A stretch of 64,000 bases of DNA from CBDAQV01 sp965199335. GTDB lineage: Bacteria > Pseudomonadota > Alphaproteobacteria > CALMVH01. The translations under genes and the position numbers were made by a program. Position 1 is the stretch's first letter; each line of letters opens with the position of its first letter. The notes beneath the pieces were generated by a model. The model was given only the letters and a program-made list of their open reading frames with translations, had not been told where the DNA came from and searched no databases. The stretch covers positions 248,001-312,000 of the forward strand of contig CBDAQZ010000003.1 of assembly GCA_965199335.1 (NCBI GenBank), written 5' to 3'. Below, in pieces: positions 1 to 8,558 of this stretch.

Positions 1-321
1 GGCCAGGAGTTCGCCCGAACGATATTCGGCAGCGATTTCCACCAGTGTATAATGATAGCGCGGTTTTCCGGCATCGTCGCGCTCGATCAAATCCAGTGCC
101 GTGATGATCCTGTACGGCCAGACCGTCAGGGAAGTTTCCTCCCTGACTTCACGGCTAGCGGCTTCGAAAAGGGTTTCACCCAGTTCCAGCAGGCCGCCCG
201 GCAACGCCCACTGGCCGGCACGCGGGGCACGGGCACGCTTTATCAGAAGCACGCGCCCCTCGCGCCATACCACAACGCCTACGCCGACCAGGGGGCGATC
301 CGGGTAAGCGCGATCCGGCAC
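1..321 (-). CDS. Nudix hydrolase (C-terminus cut by window edge)
   Basis: Reading the minus strand from the GTG at 321 gives a protein starting VPDRAYPDRP and carrying a full Nudix box, G-G-L-L-E-L-G-E followed by R-E-V-R-E-E-T, so the metal-binding REVREE core of a (d)NDP-X pyrophosphohydrolase is intact. The exact substrate cannot be told. The gene runs off the left edge, so its C-terminus is missing. It lies directly after the stop codon of the DUF4142 gene (TAA at 327-325) and in the same frame, so the start must be the TTG at 324 or the GTG at 321. Translation is probably coupled to the upstream gene. Confidence 0.85.
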   Translation of the reverse strand, partial: MPDRAYPDRPLVGVGVVVWREGRVLLIKRARAPRAGQWALPGGLLELGETLFEAASREVREETSLTVWPYRIITALDLIERDDAGKPRYHYTLVEIAAEYRSGELLA

Positions 322-324
322 CAA

Positions 325-1179
325 TTACGGGGTCGTCGGGGAGCCGCTGAAGTTCGGCACGCCGCTTCTGCTTCTCTGCTGTTGCGGCGTTGTTACCGGC
401 TGCGCCTGCGTTGCAACCTGCATATTCTGCGCGCTTAGTTGCTGCATCGATTGCAACAGGGTTTCGGCATCCTGCAGATGCTTGGAGGCAAACTCCTTCA
501 GCGCTTCATTGTCGCCCTTGGTCGCCTCCTTGTTGAGGTTCGAGCTGGTCTTGTAAAGCTCGCGATCCGCAAGCCGCAGATACTGCTTGTCGAAATCGCC
601 CGGCGAGGCATTCAGCCTGTCCATCGCGATCTGCTCGCGGATAGGGGATACGTTGTATGAAATGTTGTTCTTGTCCGCCAAGTCACGCATCTCGGCCTGG
701 AAAGGATCGTAGAAGGACGTGACCTGCGCGGCGATCGCTTTCGACTGCTTGCTACCATTCTTTGCGGCGATCTGCGCGGCATCCAGCATGGTCTGGCTGC
801 TCTCCAGATTGACGGCCACGAAAGCACTTTCGTTGGCAGGCAGTATAAGCTTTTGATATGCGGGATCCTGTGTATTGACCCGTGGCGATGTACTGGCGAA
901 GGTGGGGACTGCTGGCTTTGAAAATATGGATTCGGCTGTAGCCGGTGCCTGCATGGGGTTGCCGGGCGTCGGGGCTATCGGCTGTTGCTGAACGGGGGAA
1001 AGGCTGAACCCCTCCAGCCCGGACCCGCCCTGCACGTCAGTGGACGGCGTTTCGGATGACGGCGCTTCCGGGGCGTAATCCTTGTATGTACCGCTTTCCC
1101 AAGGGGATTGGGCTTTTGCTATGATCGGAACGAGGCCACACAGAACCAGTGCGGATGTTGCTATCAGGCGCTTGTTCAT
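325..1179 (-). CDS. Secreted DUF4142 protein
   Basis: A 284-residue protein with an N-terminal signal peptide (MNKRL followed by a hydrophobic stretch ending AKAQS), a Pro/Ser-rich linker to about residue 100, and a C-terminal helical region of the DUF4142 type with the characteristic 'DFD..Y' and H-L-Q-D-A-E-T-L segments. DUF4142 proteins are predicted periplasmic ferritin-like helical bundles; biochemical function is unknown. The ATG at 1179 is chosen over an in-frame GTG at 1191 because GGGGAC lies six bases before it. A second DUF4142 gene lies upstream on the same strand, and a Nudix gene follows with no gap. Confidence 0.85.
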   Translation of the reverse strand: MNKRLIATSALVLCGLVPIIAKAQSPWESGTYKDYAPEAPSSETPSTDVQGGSGLEGFSLSPVQQQPIAPTPGNPMQAPATAESIFSKPAVPTFASTSPRVNTQDPAYQKLILPANESAFVAVNLESSQTMLDAAQIAAKNGSKQSKAIAAQVTSFYDPFQAEMRDLADKNNISYNVSPIREQIAMDRLNASPGDFDKQYLRLADRELYKTSSNLNKEATKGDNEALKEFASKHLQDAETLLQSMQQLSAQNMQVATQAQPVTTPQQQRSRSGVPNFSGSPTTP

Positions 1180-1289
1180 GAAAGTCCCCACGCATTTATC
1201 CTAGTTTGTAAACAAATCTAGCATAAAAATAGATCCTGCGCGAGGCCCATGAAAGGCAGCCGGAGCCGTACGGCCCCGGCTGCGTCTCG

Positions 1290-1865
1290 TTACTTCGTTC
1301 CGCTGGTTGCTGCAGGCGGGAACTTGGTTTCCAGCTGCTTTACCATCTCAAGGTGGCCCTGCAGGGTGGGCAGGGTCTTGGCGGCAAAGCTCTTCAGCTG
1401 CGGATCGTCGCCGGTGCTGGCTTCCTTCTGGAAGGCATTCACGGCCTCGTTGTGATCCTTGTCCTGGATCGCGATGAATTTCTGGTCGAAATCGCCGACG
1501 CTGGCAGCCTTCAACTGGTCGAGCTGACCTTTATGCTCGGTATCGAGGTCCTTCGGCACGGTTGCGCCAAGCTTCTTGGCAATTGCGCTCAGCTTCTTGG
1601 ATGCCTTGGTATGGTCGTCGATCATGGTCTGGGCGAAGACCTTGACGCTGTCATTGGTCGAAACCTTCTTGGCCAGCTTGGAGGTCTGGATTTCGATCAT
1701 GCCGCCCTGCGAGGCCTTCGTGATGAAATCCTTGTCGTTGGCCGATAGGGTCGCCGCAACCGCGCCACTTGTCGTTGTCGTCGTGGTCGTATTGTCCGCT
1801 TGCGCGACGACTGGCATCAAAATTAGCGCACCCAGGGTGGCGGCTAGGAGGGGCTGCTTCTTCAT
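1290..1865 (-). CDS. Secreted DUF4142 protein
   Basis: A 191-residue protein starting MKKQPLLAATLGALILMPVV, a clear signal peptide ending AQADN, then a Thr-rich patch and one DUF4142 domain (F-A-Q-T-M-I-D-D-H-T-K-A and D-F-D-Q-K-F blocks). The ATG at 1865 has an AGGA Shine-Dalgarno about nine bases upstream; the open frame extends to 1940, but that part looks non-coding. It is paralogous to the DUF4142 gene at 325-1179, 98 bases downstream. Envelope location is inferred from the signal peptide; function is unknown. No stress-sigma promoter was found upstream. Confidence 0.85.
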   Translation of the reverse strand: MKKQPLLAATLGALILMPVVAQADNTTTTTTTSGAVAATLSANDKDFITKASQGGMIEIQTSKLAKKVSTNDSVKVFAQTMIDDHTKASKKLSAIAKKLGATVPKDLDTEHKGQLDQLKAASVGDFDQKFIAIQDKDHNEAVNAFQKEASTGDDPQLKSFAAKTLPTLQGHLEMVKQLETKFPPAATSGTK

Positions 1866-2024
1866 TCCGGGATTCCTATGGTTTGGTAACGAACTGACCG
1901 CAAACACGTACTGTCCGCGCTTTGTTCCCGCAAGCGGCATGATGAAACACGTTATGGGCTTGAACTTGCCGTGCTTGTTGCGTATCGGTCGACACCGTTC
2001 ATTTCATACTGGTGATGCTTGGCG

Positions 2025-3005
2025 ATGCCGCCGTTGATAGAGATTTCGGCTCTGACAAAATCCTTTGGCAGGACGCGGGCCGTCGCCGGCGTGACATTCG
2101 CCGCTGACAAGGGCGAGGTCGTTGGATTTCTGGGACCCAACGGCGCCGGCAAGACCACCACGATGCGCATGATCGCGGGCTACCTGACGCCCGATTCGGG
2201 CATGGCGCGTATCGACGGCATCGATGTGGCGAAGCAGCCGGTCCTCGCCAAATCCAGGATCGGTTACCTGCCCGAAGGCGCGCCCCTTTATGGCGACATG
2301 ACAACGCGGGCCTTTCTTGAGTTTGCGGCCGCCGCGAGGGGATTGACCAAGAGGGAACGGCCGGAAGCCATCGGCCGGATCACGCAACGCCTGGCGCTGG
2401 AAGCGGTGATGGACCGGCGCATCGACATGCTGTCCAAGGGCTTTCGCCGCCGCGTCGGAATCGCGCAGGCGATCGTGCACAACCCGCCCGTCCTGATCCT
2501 CGACGAGCCTACGGATGGGCTGGACCCCAACCAGAAGCACGAGATGCGGGCGCTGATCAACGAGATGGCAGAGCACAAGACGATCGTGATCTCGACCCAT
2601 CTGCTTGAAGAAGTCGACGCCGTCTGCACGCGCGCAATCATCATCGATGCCGGCACAATCCGCTTCGACGGCACGCCCGAATCCCTGCGCAAGCGTTCGG
2701 CCTATCACAACGCCGTCGTAGTGACTCTGCGCGCCGAAAGCAGCCTGATTGCCGAAACATCTCTTCGCGGGTCCGCGGCCGTCGAAAGCGTCGCCTCGCT
2801 CAAGCTGGGCAATGGCTTCGTCGAGCTGATCGTGCGGCCTGTCGGCAACAAGCCGATCGTATCGGAAGTCGAATCCCTTCTGGCGGAGGCCGAGATCGTA
2901 TTCGAAACCATCGCGGTCGAACGCGGACGGCTCGACGAGGTGTTTCGTGGCCTGACCTCCGATGCGCGCAGCGGCGGCATCGATACGACCGAGGAGGCAT
3001 TGTGA
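2025..3005 (+). CDS. ABC transporter ATP-binding protein (GldA-like)
   Basis: Nucleotide-binding subunit of an ABC-2 exporter. Walker A GPNGAGKTT is near residue 37, the signature is the atypical LSKGFRRRVGIAQ, Walker B is VLILDEPT with the following D-G-L-D-P, and the H-loop is STHLLEE; a further C-terminal domain of about 80 residues is present, as in GldA/CcmA-type subunits of roughly 300-330 residues. ATG 2025 is preferred (GGTGA nine bases upstream); TTG 2019 is possible. The stop overlaps the start of the permease gene (TGATG). The operon continues with permease, GldG-like and DUF4340 genes, an arrangement seen outside gliding bacteria too, so a motility role is not implied. Substrate unknown. 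Confidence 0.9.
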   Translation: MPPLIEISALTKSFGRTRAVAGVTFAADKGEVVGFLGPNGAGKTTTMRMIAGYLTPDSGMARIDGIDVAKQPVLAKSRIGYLPEGAPLYGDMTTRAFLEFAAAARGLTKRERPEAIGRITQRLALEAVMDRRIDMLSKGFRRRVGIAQAIVHNPPVLILDEPTDGLDPNQKHEMRALINEMAEHKTIVISTHLLEEVDAVCTRAIIIDAGTIRFDGTPESLRKRSAYHNAVVVTLRAESSLIAETSLRGSAAVESVASLKLGNGFVELIVRPVGNKPIVSEVESLLAEAEIVFETIAVERGRLDEVFRGLTSDARSGGIDTTEEAL

Positions 3006-3739
3006 TGCGAGGCATCGCCGTCATCGCCCGGCGTGAGTTCGCCAGCTATTTCGCGACGCCGCTGGCCCCGGTGTTCCTGGTCATCTTCCTGGGCGTATCT
3101 GCCGCGCTCCCCTTCTTCATCGGCGGCTTCTTCGAGCGTAATCAGGCCGACCTGCAGTCCTTTTTCAGCTTCCATCCCTGGCTGTATCTGGTGCTGGTAC
3201 CCGCCATCGGCATGCGGCTGTGGGCCGAGGAGCGCAAGAGCGGCACGCTGGAGCTGCTGATGACGTTGCCGCTGACCATGGGCGAGGCTGTCGTGGGCAA
3301 GTTCCTGGCCGCCTGGGCGTTCGTCACGCTGGGGTTGCTGCTGACCGTTCCGATGTGGGTCACGGTCAACTACCTGGGCAGCCCCGATAACGGGGTCATC
3401 CTGGCCAGCTATATCGGCAGCTGGCTGCTGGCCGGCGCGATGCTGGCCGTAGCCTCCTGTTTCTCGGCCACCACGCGCAACCAGGTGGTCGCCTTCATCC
3501 TGTCCGTCATCGTGCTGTTCCTGCTGCTGATGAGCGGGCTTGAAATCGTGCTGGCGTTCTTCCGTTCGTGGGCGCCACATGCGGTGCTGGAAATGGTCAC
3601 GGGGCTTAGCCTGCTCACGCATTTCACTGCCATCACCAAGGGCGTGATCGACCTGCCCGGCCTGATCTTCTTCTGCAGCCTGATGGCGCTGGGCCTGTTC
3701 GCGACCGCCGCCGTCCTGGGCGCAAGGAAGGCGCAATGA
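3005..3739 (+). CDS. ABC-2 type transporter permease (GldF-like)
   Basis: A 244-residue polytopic membrane protein with about six hydrophobic segments, starting MRGIAVIARREFASYF. The motif W-A-E-E-R-K-S-G-T-L-E-L-L-M-T-L-P is the conserved cytoplasmic element of GldF/NosY-type ABC-2 permeases. Its ATG shares the A of the ATPase stop codon (TGATG), and its own stop overlaps the start of the next gene (ATGA), so the three proteins are almost certainly co-translated and form one exporter. A GTG at 3002 is in frame but less likely. The transported substrate is not evident. Confidence 0.9.
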   Translation: MRGIAVIARREFASYFATPLAPVFLVIFLGVSAALPFFIGGFFERNQADLQSFFSFHPWLYLVLVPAIGMRLWAEERKSGTLELLMTLPLTMGEAVVGKFLAAWAFVTLGLLLTVPMWVTVNYLGSPDNGVILASYIGSWLLAGAMLAVASCFSATTRNQVVAFILSVIVLFLLLMSGLEIVLAFFRSWAPHAVLEMVTGLSLLTHFTAITKGVIDLPGLIFFCSLMALGLFATAAVLGARKAQ

Positions 3740-5616
3740 AGCCGGCGCGCGCAAATTCGCTGGGGGCGGTGGCCGCCCTGCTGCTGGCGATCGTCGCTTT
3801 CCTGGCGATCAATCTGGCGGCTGGTCTCAGCCTCGGCTCGGTCAAGCTCGACCTGACGCAGGGACGCATCTACACGTTGTCGCCCGCGACCGTCGACCTG
3901 TTGAAGACGTTGAACGAACCGATCACATTGCGCTTCTACGCCTCGCCTGCGCTGACCGAGGCTTCGGGGCAGTATACGGGTTACGAACAGCATGTCCGTG
4001 CCCTGCTGGATGTCTACGCCCGCCACAGCCACGGCAGGATCACGGTCGACGATATCGCGCCCGAACCCTATTCGGCGGAGGAGGACCGTGCCTTCAGCTT
4101 CGGCTTGCACGGCGTGCCGGTCGACGATGAAGGGAACCAGGCCTATTTCGGTATCGTCGCCACCAACTCGACCGACCAGACGCAGACGATCCCGTTCCTG
4201 ACGCCCGACCGCGAAGTCTTCCTGGAATACGACCTGACCCGCCTGATCGCCAGCCTGGGCCAGCCCAAGAAACCGGTCGTCGGCCTGATCGACGGCACCG
4301 GCGCGGGCGGGATGCAGGGCGGCGACCAGGGCAAGCCATGGGTCAGCCTGGAACAGGCACGCACGCTGTTCACGATCCGCCGCATCGACCAGCTGACCAG
4401 CACCATCGATCCGGCGATTCCCGTTCTGCTGATCGTTCATCCCAAGGACCTCAGCCCGATCACGCAATTCGCCATCGACCAGTATGTGCTGGGTGGCGGT
4501 CACGCCTTGGTCTTCGTCGATCCCGATGCCGAGAGCGTCGCCGCGCCGATGTCGGAGATGATGAGCAGCGGCACGCCGGGCGGCGGGGCCTCGGACCTGC
4601 CTGCGCTGTTCAAGGCATGGGGCATCGATTACGACCCGCACAAGATCGTGGCCGACTGGGGCCAGTCGATGCGGGTCGAGGGCGAAAGCTTCGACCGCCC
4701 GATCGTGACCCAGTTCCCGCCTTATATCGAGATCAAGCCGCCGCATCTCGACCCCGACGATCCCGTGACCGGCGATCTGAAGGTCATCAACATGGTCACG
4801 GTCGGCGCGCTGCTGCAGGCACAGGATGCGAAGACGACGATGACGCCGCTGATCACCTCGTCCGCTCATTCGGCGCTGGCGAACGCCGAGGATGCCGTCG
4901 GCAATGCGGACCCGCTGGCATTCCTGTCGAAGTACAAGCAGGGCGATCAGAATTTCGTCATGGCCGCCCGCATCGTCGGACCCGCCAATACCGCCTTCCC
5001 GAACGGACCGCCGAAGGACAGCAAGATCGCGGCGGACAAGATTCTGAAGACGGCGCTCAAGCCGGTCGATGTCATCGTGGTCGCCGATGTCGACATGCTG
5101 GCCAACCATACCTGGGTCGATATCCGCGACATGATGGGGCAGCAGGTCGCCGCGCCCTTTGCCAGCAACGGCGATTTCCTGGTGAACGCACTAGAGAACC
5201 TGACCGGCAGCCCTGCCCTCGCCACGCTGCGCGGACGCGGTATCTCCAGCCGCCCGCTGACACGCATCGAGGACCTGCAACGCGTTGCCGACGAGAAATA
5301 CCGCGCGACCAAGGATGAATTGTCCAAGAAGCTGGACGAAGCGCGGCGTAAACTGCTCAGCCTCGCCCCGGCCAAGAGCGCGGACAGCGACAGCGCGGCC
5401 CCGGTGCTGAACGAGGAACAACAGGCGACGGTCAAGCAGTTCCGCGCCGAGATGGCGGATACGCGCAATCAATTGCGCGACGTGCAGCACAATCTTCGCC
5501 GCGACATCGAACAGCTGGAGGGCGAGATCGAATTCGCCAATATCGTGCTGGTGCCGCTGGCTGTCGTGATCTTCGCCCTGCTGCTGGCGTTCGGCGGCCG
5601 GAGGCGCGGCCGATGA
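3736..5616 (+). CDS. GldG-like ABC exporter auxiliary protein
   Basis: A 626-residue protein with one N-terminal membrane helix (residues about 10-35), a large extracytoplasmic region containing the GldG-type 'DLT.GRIYTLS..T..LL..L..PI' beginning, a coiled-coil stretch around residues 515-600, and a C-terminal membrane helix before the final basic GRRRGR. This is the layout of the uncharacterised extracellular component (DUF4350/ABC_transp_aux class) that travels with GldA/GldF-type exporters. ATGA overlap with the permease gene upstream and with the DUF4340 gene downstream supports a single complex. Its biochemical activity is unknown. Confidence 0.85.
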   Translation: MKPARANSLGAVAALLLAIVAFLAINLAAGLSLGSVKLDLTQGRIYTLSPATVDLLKTLNEPITLRFYASPALTEASGQYTGYEQHVRALLDVYARHSHGRITVDDIAPEPYSAEEDRAFSFGLHGVPVDDEGNQAYFGIVATNSTDQTQTIPFLTPDREVFLEYDLTRLIASLGQPKKPVVGLIDGTGAGGMQGGDQGKPWVSLEQARTLFTIRRIDQLTSTIDPAIPVLLIVHPKDLSPITQFAIDQYVLGGGHALVFVDPDAESVAAPMSEMMSSGTPGGGASDLPALFKAWGIDYDPHKIVADWGQSMRVEGESFDRPIVTQFPPYIEIKPPHLDPDDPVTGDLKVINMVTVGALLQAQDAKTTMTPLITSSAHSALANAEDAVGNADPLAFLSKYKQGDQNFVMAARIVGPANTAFPNGPPKDSKIAADKILKTALKPVDVIVVADVDMLANHTWVDIRDMMGQQVAAPFASNGDFLVNALENLTGSPALATLRGRGISSRPLTRIEDLQRVADEKYRATKDELSKKLDEARRKLLSLAPAKSADSDSAAPVLNEEQQATVKQFRAEMADTRNQLRDVQHNLRRDIEQLEGEIEFANIVLVPLAVVIFALLLAFGGRRRGR

Positions 5617-6650
5617 ACAGCCGTTCGCTGGCACTGCTGGGTACACTGGCCGTGCTGGCGACGGGCGTTGCCGGCTATGCGGTGCGGAACGCCGACCATC
5701 CCGCGCAGAATTCCGCAAAGGGCAAACTGCTTTTTCCCGACCTGCCGACACGAACGGGCGACATCGTGCGTATCGAGATCGACAGTGCGGGCGAAGCCAC
5801 GGTCCTGGAGCGGCGCGACAATAGCTGGATCCTGCCTGCGAAAAGCAACTACCCGGCCGATCCCGATCGTATCGGACAGTTGCTGGGGACGATCGCGCAT
5901 CTGGATTTGCTGGAAGAGAAAACCTCCGATGCGGCACGCTATGCCGACCTCGGCCTCGGCCCGCCCGGCAAGGATCTGGGTGCCGGCAAGGAGATAAAGC
6001 TGCTGGACGCCAAGGGTGGCGTGATGGCCGATGCCGTGATCGGACGCAACGCGATGAGCCTTGGCCGTACCGGCGGCGGCTTCTACGTGCGCCGCGCCGA
6101 TCAACCGGCAAGCTGGCTGGTGGAAGGCATGATCGAGATTCCTCAGACAGCGATGGAATGGACGAAGCACAATCTTTTCGGCCTGTCCGATCCCGGCACG
6201 ATCAGGAGCGCCGTGGTATCTGAGGATGAAAAAACGATCGTGACCGTCAGCCGCAACAAGCCGGAAGACGAAGACTTCACCGTGGTCCCGGCGCCGCCGG
6301 GCCGGCTGGATCAGGGCAAGGCACTGCGTCTTGCGACCATGCCGGTGTCGCTATCCTTCGACGATATTCGCGCCGTCTCGGCGAACGACGAAGACGCCAC
6401 GCGCAGCGCCACGTTCCAGGCATTTTCGGGCGGGATAAGCTATCGCATACAGGCGTACGGCACCGACAAGGACATCTGGGCCAGGGTCAGCGAAAGCGGT
6501 GATGGCGACACGGTCAGGCAGTTCAATGCGTTCCACGCCAAATGGCTTTATAAATTGCCCCCCTATCGCGGCGACCTGCTGCTGTCGTCGTTGAAGGATT
6601 TCGCGGCCAAGGAAGACCCGGACGCGAAGTCCGCAAGGAAACCGAAATGA
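5613..6650 (+). CDS. DUF4340 domain protein
   Basis: A 345-residue protein anchored by an N-terminal helix (MNSRSLALLGTLAVLATGVA) with the rest predicted outside the cytoplasmic membrane. The internal D-L-G-L-x-P and G-x-x-V-L-x-R-R-D-N-S-W segments fit DUF4340, which is repeatedly found next to GldG-type exporter proteins. Its start overlaps the GldG-like stop (ATGA), and its stop overlaps the next gene in the same way. Function is unknown; its position suggests a periplasmic partner of the exporter. Confidence 0.8.
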   Translation: MNSRSLALLGTLAVLATGVAGYAVRNADHPAQNSAKGKLLFPDLPTRTGDIVRIEIDSAGEATVLERRDNSWILPAKSNYPADPDRIGQLLGTIAHLDLLEEKTSDAARYADLGLGPPGKDLGAGKEIKLLDAKGGVMADAVIGRNAMSLGRTGGGFYVRRADQPASWLVEGMIEIPQTAMEWTKHNLFGLSDPGTIRSAVVSEDEKTIVTVSRNKPEDEDFTVVPAPPGRLDQGKALRLATMPVSLSFDDIRAVSANDEDATRSATFQAFSGGISYRIQAYGTDKDIWARVSESGDGDTVRQFNAFHAKWLYKLPPYRGDLLLSSLKDFAAKEDPDAKSARKPK

Positions 6651-7351
6651 AGCTTCACATCTTCGCCTTGCTGGCGATCGTGGCTATGTCATCCGCGGCG
6701 TTCGCGCAGGACAGCACGCCCCAACCCGCAGGTCCGGAAAACGGCGGCGTCAGCGGCGCGACCATTCCGGTGATACATACGCCGGGACCCGATACGATGG
6801 GCAGTCAGTCTGGCGCGTTACCGGCGACGGGCACGGCCAACGGCACCGGCACCGGCACCGCGGCCGGTGTAACCGGGACGGGCACAACCGGGACCGGCAC
6901 GACGTACGGGATGACTGTGACGCGGCCTATACCGGAAAGCTCGATCCAGCCGACCCTGGTCCTGCCGCGCCCACCCAGCGCGAGCGAGGTGGCCACCGAC
7001 CAGGCGATCCGCAAGCAGGCCGACGACGATGTCTCGGCCTACGCCGAGCGCGTTTCGGATTCATGCGACGGCAGCTTCAAGGCGCGCATCGACTGGACGA
7101 TGGTCAGCCCGCTGGAAACCCATCGCTACAGCCCGGCGGATGCCTGCGGCGCGGCCCTGCAGGCGATCGATGAAGCCTGCGAGAATCCCGTCGCCAAGGA
7201 ACGGATCGCCAAGACCATAAAAAGCGTGATCTGTACCACCGGCCCGCATCCATCGGTCGAGCTACACGGTGCTACACTGGTCTACGTCATCGACTGGCAG
7301 AGCGCCAATCCGGGTGAGCGCATCTATACCTGGCTGGCGACGCATCTGTAG
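6647..7351 (+). CDS. Secreted protein with Thr/Gly-rich linker, exporter-linked
   Basis: A 234-residue protein that I do not recognise. It begins with a signal peptide (MKLHIFALLAIVAMSSAAFAQ), followed by a low-complexity region about residues 60-85 made of repeated Thr-Gly units, encoded by repeated GGCACCG/GGGACGGGC DNA at about 6829-6912. A compact C-terminal domain (residues about 120-234) contains four cysteines (S-C-D-G, A-C-G-A, A-C-E-N, I-C-T-T), which could form two disulfides in the periplasm. It is the last gene of the exporter operon, overlapping the DUF4340 stop by ATGA, so it may be a substrate or partner of the exporter (inference). Confidence 0.75.
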   Translation: MKLHIFALLAIVAMSSAAFAQDSTPQPAGPENGGVSGATIPVIHTPGPDTMGSQSGALPATGTANGTGTGTAAGVTGTGTTGTGTTYGMTVTRPIPESSIQPTLVLPRPPSASEVATDQAIRKQADDDVSAYAERVSDSCDGSFKARIDWTMVSPLETHRYSPADACGAALQAIDEACENPVAKERIAKTIKSVICTTGPHPSVELHGATLVYVIDWQSANPGERIYTWLATHL

Positions 7352-7371
7352 CCCGGCTGCGACCGACGCGA

Positions 7372-8526
7372 CTATAGTTTCAATCGAAATTCCGCCAGTT
7401 CTCTTGGCGACAGCCACTCATGATAGACGCGCTTCAGGAAAGTCCGTTTCTGTTCGGCATCGGTGTTCGTGGCCACTTCCCTGAAAAATAACGCGCTTGC
7501 GGCATAGACGTGTTCGTAAGCCCGAAATTGAGGGTTGTTTACCTTCGCGCACAAGCTATGCGCCACATCGCGTGGGTTTTCATAAGGCATGCGGGTCACT
7601 ATGTAATCGGTGCAATCCTCTATCGAACGACCGGAATTGATCATGATGTGGGCGTTGTTCTGCATGACCATCCGCCGATAGAGATCGATTTCATTTGCTG
7701 CGACTAGAAGCGGCGACCTCGAATCCTCGCTATCCAGAAAATAAGTCAGCGTCTGCGCCAAGCCTTCGGACTGAAACTGCTCCGGCTCGTGGACGGTTGT
7801 CAGTCCCATGCAGCGCGGCATGTCGCCGCTTTCGATTTTCTCGCAGACCAGCGCCGCCTGAACCATGTGAACCAGCACTTCATGAAACGCCAATTTCACG
7901 CAATGACCGATCTCGTATCTGGAAAATACGCGGGCGTTGAAACGCAATAAATAATCTTTCCCACTGCCATCCACCCAGTTCTGCCAGTACGCATCGACGT
8001 CGTGGAATTCGATCCGGAAATCGAAACCCGGAAGCGAACCGATCATCGACGAAAGAAGCTCCGCGTTACGACCGAACAATTCATGAAAAAAACCGATCAC
8101 GCGCTCTTTCTCGATGGTCTTCTGTATCGAGGCAAAATTTTCGCTGAGGTCTTTGTCGACGCGGATATTCCATGGCCGAAGCGGCGCTTCTATTTTCTCG
8201 CGCTGCGCGGCCAGATCGTCTTCGCTGATATAAGCAGGCAGGAAACCCAGAATGCTTTCGATGTAAGGGACGAAATCCCAATGTTCGCCCATCACGTTGC
8301 GCAGATAGACCTCCTGGGCGCGTAGTTTCTGCAGCAGGCGCGGATAGGCTTTGATTTCAGGATCGTCCTGCAAGGCCTTCAGATCGTCCAGGACATTGCT
8401 ACGGGCGCTGTAACGTTTACCGCTGTCCGGATCTACGAACCCGGGCAGGTTGAAGTCGATGATGGAGCCGCCCCCCAGATTTTTTTCCAGACTATGCCAG
8501 CCGGCCAGCAAGCGGCAGACAGCCAA
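7372..8526 (-). CDS. Putative HExxxH zinc metallopeptidase, DUF1704/MATCAP-like
   Basis: A 384-residue protein carrying HEVLVH at residues 215-220 and, 34 residues later, Q-S-E-G-L-A at 252-257. Spacing and wording resemble the HExxxH ... QEGLA pair of DUF1704 (TIGR02421) proteins and of eukaryotic tyrosine carboxypeptidases of the MATCAP group, in which two His and the later Glu bind zinc. The rest of the protein is not obviously similar, so this would be a distant member. There is no signal peptide. The first usual start is TTG 8526; the frame stays open upstream to the SDR stop, so a non-standard start nearer 8545 is possible. It follows the SDR gene by 32 bases and probably shares its stress promoter. 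Confidence 0.7.
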   Translation of the reverse strand: MAVCRLLAGWHSLEKNLGGGSIIDFNLPGFVDPDSGKRYSARSNVLDDLKALQDDPEIKAYPRLLQKLRAQEVYLRNVMGEHWDFVPYIESILGFLPAYISEDDLAAQREKIEAPLRPWNIRVDKDLSENFASIQKTIEKERVIGFFHELFGRNAELLSSMIGSLPGFDFRIEFHDVDAYWQNWVDGSGKDYLLRFNARVFSRYEIGHCVKLAFHEVLVHMVQAALVCEKIESGDMPRCMGLTTVHEPEQFQSEGLAQTLTYFLDSEDSRSPLLVAANEIDLYRRMVMQNNAHIMINSGRSIEDCTDYIVTRMPYENPRDVAHSLCAKVNNPQFRAYEHVYAASALFFREVATNTDAEQKRTFLKRVYHEWLSPRELAEFRLKL

Positions 8527-8558
8527 ATCTTTCTCAGGAGATATAATCTCGATGACCC

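Noticed and set aside
3409..5109. Long minus-strand open frame (566 codons) opposite the GldG-like gene
   Set aside because: Arg/Gln/Asp-rich shadow of a GC-rich coding region; the plus-strand genes are clear family members with chained overlaps. The same applies to long frames opposite the PaoC-like gene, tldD, rpsA and the xdhC-mocA gene.
6829..6912. GGCACCG-type repeats, possible repeat element
   Set aside because: The repeats stay in frame and code for a Thr-Gly linker of the secreted protein; treated as protein low complexity.
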